The notes under the pieces: model-generated
What the model saw: only the letters and a program-made list of their open reading frames with translations
What the model was told of the DNA's origin: nothing
Databases searched by the model: none
Position numbers and translations under genes: made by a program
Shown: positions 55,353 to 60,277 of the stretch, one piece after another
Numbering within the stretch: the first letter of the stretch is position 1
How the letters are laid out: the number at the start of each line of letters is the position of its first letter
Assembly: GCA_964563155.1 (NCBI GenBank)
Contig: CAZLVL010000016.1
Location: 1 to 60,277 of the forward strand
DNA length: 60,277 nt
Direction of reading: 5' to 3'
DNA from: DUPQ01 sp964563155
GTDB taxonomy: Bacteria > Bacillota > Clostridia > DUPQ01

Positions 55353-56802
55353 CTAATTTCTCCTCTTTTAAATTTTTACTCCAACCAAAGACATAAGTTC
55401 CTACTAAGGTCATAGTTACTGACACTAACATAGCAATAGAACCTGCAATGGTTGAGTAAGTCATACCGTTTATAATAACAAGGACAAGCATTGTTGTAAA
55501 GCCAGAAATCATTCCTAGTAGTGCTGCTCTTTTATCTGTTTTTTTATTGTATAAGCCCAAGAGATAGGGGCCTAAAAAAGATCCTGCTAAGGTTCCCCAA
55601 GATAAATTCATTAAAGTAACAATGGTATTGTTATTGGTTAAAGCTATAACTACAGATACTACAACAAAAACAACACAAAAGACTCTTAATAGAAAGATTT
55701 GCTTCTTTTCATCTAAATCCTTTTTAACATAACCCTTTAAGAAGTCTACAGTTATAGATGATGCTGAGACAAGTACTAAAGATGATAAGGTGGACATAGA
55801 AGCTGATAGTATTAGTGTTACAAAAATTCCTAAAATAATGTCTGGTAAAACTGAAAACAGCATTTCAGGTACTATTATATCCACTCCACCTTGAGGAATT
55901 TCACTAAAGAACAAATTACCAAAAGCTCCTGTAAAATATGCACCAACACCTATTATTAAAGCAAAGATAGTTGCTATAATAGTTCCTTTTTTAATGGCAT
56001 TTTCATCTCTTACTGTATAAAACTTGTGAATCATTTGAGGAAGTCCCCAAACACCAAAACTGGTCAAAAGAACCAAAGATAATAATTTAATGGGATTTGG
56101 CCCAGTTAAACTGCCAAGGCCAGCCTTAACCTCATTTAAAGCAGCTAAGCCACTACTAACTCCCATCACCTTGGATGAAGATACCACAAAGTACACAATT
56201 AGTACTGTACCAACAATCATTACAATACCTTGTATTAAATTATTCCAAGCTGTAGCAATATAGCCTCCTAAAACCAAATAAAAAAGAGTAAAGACAGCCA
56301 TAATAAGTACAGAAACTATGTAAGCTTGATCAATGGTCAATAAGCCAGAAAAGAGCTTTGCAAATAGATGTCCCAAGCCCTTATACACTGAGGCTGTATA
56401 GGGTACTAAAAATATAAAGGTTAAAAGTGCAGATAAAATCTTGAGTAAATCTGAGCTGTATCTTTTTTGAAAAAACTCAGGCATAGTTTTTGCATTTAGC
56501 TCTTTTGTTATCTTGTTTGTCCTTCTGGCTAAAACCTTCCAAGCTAAATAACTTCCAAAAAGTGCATTACCAATGCCTATCCAAATTGCAGATAAACCCA
56601 TCTCCCAGCCTATGCCCCCTGCATAGCCTATGAAAATAACTGCAGAAAAATATGTGGTACCATAAGCTAAAGAAGAAAGCCATGGTCCCATATTTCTTCC
56701 TCCCAAAAGGAAGTCATCTACATTTTTTATTCTTTTTGAACTATAAACCCCAATTGCGACTTGCAACAAAATAAATATGGCAATAATTATAAATTTCACC
56801 AA
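55327..56802 (-). CDS. Sodium:solute symporter (SSS family)
   Basis: Membrane transporter of the SSS family (PutP/PanF-like), 491 residues with about 13 helices. The N-terminal DDFLLGGRNMGPW and later segment GGYIATAWNNLIQG are typical. The start is TTG at 56802 or GTG one codon later; the ribosome binding site fits either. It heads the iorAB operon and overlaps iorA. It could therefore import an aromatic amino acid or keto acid, or move the aryl-acid product; the ligand is not determined by sequence. Confidence 0.9.
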   Translation of the reverse strand: MVKFIIIAIFILLQVAIGVYSSKRIKNVDDFLLGGRNMGPWLSSLAYGTTYFSAVIFIGYAGGIGWEMGLSAIWIGIGNALFGSYLAWKVLARRTNKITKELNAKTMPEFFQKRYSSDLLKILSALLTFIFLVPYTASVYKGLGHLFAKLFSGLLTIDQAYIVSVLIMAVFTLFYLVLGGYIATAWNNLIQGIVMIVGTVLIVYFVVSSSKVMGVSSGLAALNEVKAGLGSLTGPNPIKLLSLVLLTSFGVWGLPQMIHKFYTVRDENAIKKGTIIATIFALIIGVGAYFTGAFGNLFFSEIPQGGVDIIVPEMLFSVLPDIILGIFVTLILSASMSTLSSLVLVSASSITVDFLKGYVKKDLDEKKQIFLLRVFCVVFVVVSVVIALTNNNTIVTLMNLSWGTLAGSFLGPYLLGLYNKKTDKRAALLGMISGFTTMLVLVIINGMTYSTIAGSIAMLVSVTMTLVGTYVFGWSKNLKEEKLDERIVAGK

Positions 56803-56833
56803 TTCCTACCGTCCTTCCATTCTACATTGGTCA

Positions 56834-56861
56834 ATTATATAATAAAAAGCCTTGTGGTCAA
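56834..56861 (-). promoter_or_regulatory. Promoter of the symporter-iorAB operon
   Basis: On the minus strand TTGACC (56856-56861) and TATAAT (56834-56839) with a 16-base spacer. Two copies of TTGACCA (56828-56834 and 56855-56861) flank the core and may bind a regulator. Confidence 0.6.
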
Positions 56862-58288
56862 TCTCTACTTAACATTTCATACTTAATATCCCAAAGTTTT
56901 TGAGAAAGGTCTACATAATAGTTATGGGGATTTTCAAAACGCTTAACCTCACTCCACTGCTCTTCTACTTGGTCTTTACAATACTGGCGTATAGTTTCAA
57001 TATCTGGTCTATCATATATACACTTACCATCTTTGTAGACTGGAACAAGAAGCTCTTTCAATTTAAAATTATCAAAGGTCTTTCTCTTCCAAGTATAGTC
57101 AGGGTCAAAGATTGTCAAAGGTTTACTCTCATCGATTACTTCATCATGAACACAAATTAAGTCAGCTTCTGCCTTTAGTGTATCTTTACAATATATTCTA
57201 TAAACCTTTTTAAAGTGAGGTGTTGTTATTTTTGTTGGATTCTCAGAAATCTTTATCTTAGGAACAACTTCTCCCTCTTCTTCAGTAGCAACCAACTTGT
57301 ATACACCACCAAAAACAGGATCACTTTTTGAAGTTATGAGTCTTTCACCAACTCCAAACAAGTCTAATTCTGCCCCTTGATGCAAGATATCCCTAATAAT
57401 ATATTCATCTAATGAATTCGAAGCCACTATTTTACAATCTGTCAAACCTGCTTGGTCCAACATTTCTCTAGATTTTTTTGACAGATAAGTTATATCTCCT
57501 GAATCCAATCTAATGGCACCATCATTAATTCCTAATTCTTTAAATACACGAATAGCATTGGGAACTCCACTTTTAAGTACATTATAGGTATCTACTAGTA
57601 AGGTACAGCTTTTAGGGTATTGAGAAGCATAACTATAAAAGGCTTCATACTCAGTAGGAAACATTTGAACCCAAGAGTGAGCCATGGTACCACCTGCTGG
57701 AACATTGTACATTTTTTCAGCTAAAGTACATGAAGTTCCACCTGCCCCACCAATATAGGCAGCCCTTGCTCCTAAAACAGATGCAGCTGGTCCTTGGGCT
57801 CTTCTAGCTCCAAACTCCAAAACAGTTCTATCTTTAGCAGCTCTTACAATCCTATTAGCCTTTGTTGCAATTAATGATTGATGGTTTATGGTCAATAAAA
57901 TAAAGGTTTCCACAATTTGAGCCTCAATGGCCTTGGCCTTTACTGTGATAATTGGTTCATTAGGAAAAATTACAGTACCTTCAGGAACCGCATACATATC
58001 CCCGGTAAATTTGAAATCTTTTAAGTATTCTAAAAACTCTTCATCAAATATTTTCTTACTTCTTAAAAAATCTATATCTTCTTGAGAAAAAGAAAGATTG
58101 TTAATATATTCAATCACTTGGTCTAAACCACAAGCTATGGCAAATCCTCCCTTGTCAGGATTAGATCTAAAAAACATATCGAAGTAGCAAATCTTATCCT
58201 TTAGACCAGATTTATAATATCCATTGGCCATGGTTAATTCATAAAAGTCACAGAGTAATGTGTAGTTTTTCACTATATCATAGTTCAT
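56858..58288 (-). CDS. pncB: Nicotinate phosphoribosyltransferase
   Basis: Converts nicotinate and PRPP to nicotinate mononucleotide in NAD salvage. 476 residues. The N-terminal LLCDFYELTMANGYY, the segment FGARRAQGP, and GGTMAHSWVQMF with the catalytic-region His are typical, as is LDSGDITYLSKK. GAGAGGA precedes the ATG. It may act together with the CinA amidase elsewhere in the window to maintain the NAD pool. It is divergent from the tRNA-Leu gene. Confidence 0.96.
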   Translation of the reverse strand: MNYDIVKNYTLLCDFYELTMANGYYKSGLKDKICYFDMFFRSNPDKGGFAIACGLDQVIEYINNLSFSQEDIDFLRSKKIFDEEFLEYLKDFKFTGDMYAVPEGTVIFPNEPIITVKAKAIEAQIVETFILLTINHQSLIATKANRIVRAAKDRTVLEFGARRAQGPAASVLGARAAYIGGAGGTSCTLAEKMYNVPAGGTMAHSWVQMFPTEYEAFYSYASQYPKSCTLLVDTYNVLKSGVPNAIRVFKELGINDGAIRLDSGDITYLSKKSREMLDQAGLTDCKIVASNSLDEYIIRDILHQGAELDLFGVGERLITSKSDPVFGGVYKLVATEEEGEVVPKIKISENPTKITTPHFKKVYRIYCKDTLKAEADLICVHDEVIDESKPLTIFDPDYTWKRKTFDNFKLKELLVPVYKDGKCIYDRPDIETIRQYCKDQVEEQWSEVKRFENPHNYYVDLSQKLWDIKYEMLSRD

Positions 58289-58352
58289 TTTAATCCTCTC
58301 AAATCTAAGAATTTCTTTATTTAAGTTAATTATATCATTTTAAATAAAGTTG

Positions 58353-58381
58353 TTGCACACAGTCCCATATTTTGTTAATAT
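58353..58381 (+). promoter_or_regulatory. Promoter of tRNA-Leu
   Basis: TTGCAC (58353-58358) and TAATAT (58376-58381) with a 17-base spacer, 14 bases before the mature tRNA 5' end. The -35 region overlaps the region where the divergent pncB promoter would have its own -35. Apart from the tRNA, 58289-58632 holds only promoters and one terminator. Confidence 0.7.
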
Positions 58382-58394
58382 AAACACGAAGTTG

Positions 58395-58480
58395 GCCGGT
58401 GTGGCGAAATGGCAGACGCGCTGGATTCAAAATCCAGTATAGGCAACTATATGTGGGTTCAAGTCCCACCGCCGGTACCA
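58395..58480 (+). tRNA. tRNA-Leu (anticodon CAA)
   Basis: 86-base class II tRNA. The acceptor stem has two G-U pairs, D-stem GCG/CGC, anticodon stem CTGGA/TCCAG with loop TTCAAAA (anticodon CAA, reads UUG), a long variable arm and T-stem GTGGG/CCCAC. The CCA end is encoded. Confidence 0.96.
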
Positions 58481-58482
58481 TA

Positions 58483-58512
58483 GTCGATTAATGAGATAAT
58501 CGGCTTTTTTTA
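58483..58512 (+). terminator. Terminator of tRNA-Leu
   Basis: 8-bp stem (one G-U pair) with loop ATGAGA, followed by a run of seven T, three bases after the CCA end. Confidence 0.88.
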
Positions 58513-58563
58513 TCTTAACAATTTCAAATAGCTCTACAAAAGACATCCACATTTAATTTAAAC

Positions 58564-58592
58564 TTGTATTTACATCTAAGTAAATATATGAT
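58564..58592 (+). promoter_or_regulatory. Possible promoter of the nucleotidyltransferase/PP-loop pair
   Basis: TTGTAT (58564-58569) and TATGAT (58587-58592) with a 17-base spacer, 40 bases before the first ATG. The upstream terminator means the pair needs its own promoter. Confidence 0.4.
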
Positions 58593-58632
58593 TGGTATGA
58601 AAATGGGAAAAAGATAGAAAGATAAGATAACC

Positions 58633-59331
58633 ATGGAATTCTATATTTATGAAAACAATTCACAATTTGTCTACTGTGTTGAGAATCCAGAAGGTAGAGT
58701 GTATGAAAAACTAAAGGATGATCCCTTTTGGACAAAAACTGAGCCTAATAAATTCATAAAATCCTATCCTTTGGATACAAACTGGGATGATGCTTGGTAT
58801 TTAGACAAGAAATATAAAGAAATAATTATAAATAACTTCTCAAAGCATGGAAAAGCTTGGATTGAGCAAGTTTTTGATTGGAAAAGTGTTTTACTATTTC
58901 TAGCAAAGATCTTTAAGGACAATCAAATTGAATATTGGATAACTGGCAGTGTAAGCGAGGCTCTTCTTGGCCTTAACATTATTCCCAATGATATTGACAT
59001 AGTGGTTCATACAAAAGACTTCTATAAAGTAAAAGATTTGACATTTAACTATGCTATTGAACCTTTAGGTGATAATAAAGGGGCTTGGATTATAAGATAT
59101 TTTGGCAAACTGATTATTGATGGAGCTTCTGTGGATATAGCATCAGATGAAAAAATGAATGTAGAAAATCTTAAAATTCCATATGAAAAAATTTCATGGG
59201 AGGGATATGATTTATGCATAACCTCTTTAAAAAGCAGATATGAAATTGAATTAATGAGAAAAAGAGCAGATAGAATTAAGATAATAGAAGAATATTTAGA
59301 TTCAAAACAAATGAAGGATATTAATAAATGA
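58633..59331 (+). CDS. Nucleotidyltransferase-fold protein of unknown role
   Basis: 232 residues. A unique N-terminal part (about 1-80, aromatic and acidic, no known domain recognised) precedes a minimal nucleotidyltransferase fold. The motif Gly105-Ser106 is followed by Asp120-x-Asp122, and a third acidic residue is Asp168 in SVDIAS. The catalytic set is therefore complete and transfer of a nucleotide to a small molecule, protein or RNA is likely. The closest resemblance is to antibiotic (lincosamide-like) and MNT-type transferases, but no substrate can be named. The ribosome binding site is weak. The stop overlaps the next ATG (ATGA), so the two proteins are probably made together. Confidence 0.75.
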   Translation: MEFYIYENNSQFVYCVENPEGRVYEKLKDDPFWTKTEPNKFIKSYPLDTNWDDAWYLDKKYKEIIINNFSKHGKAWIEQVFDWKSVLLFLAKIFKDNQIEYWITGSVSEALLGLNIIPNDIDIVVHTKDFYKVKDLTFNYAIEPLGDNKGAWIIRYFGKLIIDGASVDIASDEKMNVENLKIPYEKISWEGYDLCITSLKSRYEIELMRKRADRIKIIEEYLDSKQMKDINK

Positions 59332-60227
59332 AGCTTGTTTTACAAAATCACTGGAAAATTGATAATAATTACTTAATTTATTATGGTCTTAGGAAAAAAC
59401 CTAATACCTTTAAAAACAAAATAAAGATTAGCATGAAAACTAAAGAGGCTTTATTTAATTTAGATTCATTTAGTGAAATTAAAAGCTTAAAAGAAATAAA
59501 GAGTATAAATGCAAGGCTTCAAATAAATAAACTTATAAAAGAAAAGATAATTGTAGATATAAAGGATTTAAATGTATACCCTGACTCTTTGGACCAAGCT
59601 AACTATTGTATTCATTGTTCAGCTAATGACTATATAATACCTGGGTTAGAGTTAGACGAAAAAGAACTATGTCCAATATGTAGTAATTTTAAAAGCTTAA
59701 AAAAAATCCATTCAGTCCTACCTACTCTTACAACAATTCCTAAAAATAAAGCTGGTAACTTTGATCTTGCCCTCTTTTATACTGGTGGTAAGGATTCTTC
59801 TTTTCTTTTAAATCATTTAATCATTGACCTTAAGCTTAATCCACTTGTATTGACATGGAATTATCCCTTCTTTTCAAACTATTCAAAAGAAAATATTGAA
59901 TCAGCTAAAGGCATTTTAAAAGATACTGTATTTATAAATAAATCCTTAAACAAACAAGATGAGTCACTTATATACAAAAGATCTATGGAATTAAATAACA
60001 ATCCTTGCATATGTCCTTTTCCAGCCTATGCCCTCTTTCTTGAAACTTTAAGAGAAAAAAAGATTCCTTATCTATTATTAGGTAATGAACCAACCCAAAT
60101 GATAAGCCACATTTACAACAATATTTCTAAGAAAATAATGTATAAAAAATGGGCCCAAAGCTTGTTTAGAGTATATTACAATACAGCAAGGCTTCTTACC
60201 TTTAAAAAGCCTTTAAAAAAAGGGTAA
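59328..60227 (+). CDS. PP-loop ATPase with two CxxC pairs
   Basis: 299 residues. An N-terminal region (about 15-80) has the look of a small winged-helix or PqqD-like domain. A likely zinc knuckle follows with cysteines 94/97 and 115/118. A PP-loop ATPase domain then carries TGGKDSS (152-158), the adenylating motif of N-type ATP pyrophosphatases, and CICPF (227-231). The CxxC/CxxC/PP-loop order resembles N-acetyl sugar amidotransferases, but the N-terminal domain is extra and the C-terminus is short. The reading frame ends just after an A7 run; shifting frame there also gives early stops, so truncation is not shown. It probably activates a carboxylate, amide or sulfur acceptor with ATP. Any downstream genes lie beyond the window. 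Confidence 0.7.
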   Translation: MKLVLQNHWKIDNNYLIYYGLRKKPNTFKNKIKISMKTKEALFNLDSFSEIKSLKEIKSINARLQINKLIKEKIIVDIKDLNVYPDSLDQANYCIHCSANDYIIPGLELDEKELCPICSNFKSLKKIHSVLPTLTTIPKNKAGNFDLALFYTGGKDSSFLLNHLIIDLKLNPLVLTWNYPFFSNYSKENIESAKGILKDTVFINKSLNKQDESLIYKRSMELNNNPCICPFPAYALFLETLREKKIPYLLLGNEPTQMISHIYNNISKKIMYKKWAQSLFRVYYNTARLLTFKKPLKKG

Positions 60228-60277
60228 ATTGCAAAAGTAAATTCCAGTATTAATACAATAACATAAATGCAAGATTA
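60228..60277. other. Right-edge intergenic sequence
   Basis: 50 bases after the PP-loop gene, AT-rich. No terminator hairpin is visible, so the transcript may continue into genes outside the window. Confidence 0.4.

Noticed and set aside
58395..58480. tRNA-Leu as an integration site with a duplicated 3' end
   Set aside because: I looked for a repeat of the tRNA 3' sequence to the right edge and found none; no integrase is in view.
60190..60235. Frameshift in the PP-loop gene at the A7 run near its end
   Set aside because: Moving to either other frame gives a stop within about 12 codons, so no longer protein is recovered.
1..60277. CRISPR arrays, insertion sequences and prophage genes
   Set aside because: No regularly spaced repeats, transposase, integrase or phage structural genes are present.

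Overview
The window looks like chromosome of a low-GC, Gram-positive anaerobe of the Clostridia type. It is AT-rich, has GGAGG-type ribosome binding sites and TTGACA/TATAAT promoters, and uses TTG and GTG starts freely. It carries FapR-type lipid control, RNase J, a T-box in front of ileS, and ferredoxin-linked indolepyruvate oxidoreductase. No genus can be named from the sequence alone. I see no phage, insertion sequence, CRISPR array or rRNA.

Left part (1-9.6 kb, minus strand): a glycan-use cluster transcribed in the order URO-D-fold protein, GH38 alpha-mannosidase, GH2 beta-glycosidase, then a separately promoted sugar-binding lipoprotein. Both hydrolases lack export signals, so the substrate must be imported; the permeases are not in the window. 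From 9.7 to 13.9 kb (plus strand) a MarR regulator drives a heterodimeric ABC exporter with one degenerate ATP site.

13.9-21.8 kb (minus): efp with a ThuA-like and a DUF2156 protein; rpmB; and a run of an Idh/MocA oxidoreductase, an OmpR/histidine kinase pair, an HtrA-fold protein that has lost its catalytic triad, and nth. 21.9-24.2 kb (plus): ychF and tmcAL. 24.4-30.9 kb (minus): a second Idh/MocA oxidoreductase, a membrane-anchored propeller-like protein, RNase J, tyrS, and an orphan corrinoid protein.

31-49.8 kb (minus) is a long housekeeping block: paaK, an ACT protein, cinA, murJ, recA, recX, rimO, pgsA, fapR, plsX, acpP, rnc, smc, ftsY, and ileS behind a T-box. It joins aryl-acid metabolism, cell-wall lipid II export, recombination, lipid synthesis, RNA processing and chromosome segregation. 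49.9-58.3 kb holds a lipase-like hydrolase (plus), HelD, iorAB with a sodium:solute symporter, and pncB (minus). IorAB plus PaaK suggests fermentation of aromatic amino acids through aryl-acetyl-CoA.

A tRNA-Leu(CAA) lies at 58.4 kb. After its terminator comes a plus-strand two-gene unit, an unassigned nucleotidyltransferase and a PP-loop ATPase with two CxxC pairs. It runs to the right edge and is the least explained part of the window. Other points of most interest are the HtrA pseudoprotease beside the two-component system, and the URO-D/corrinoid proteins that lack their usual partners.
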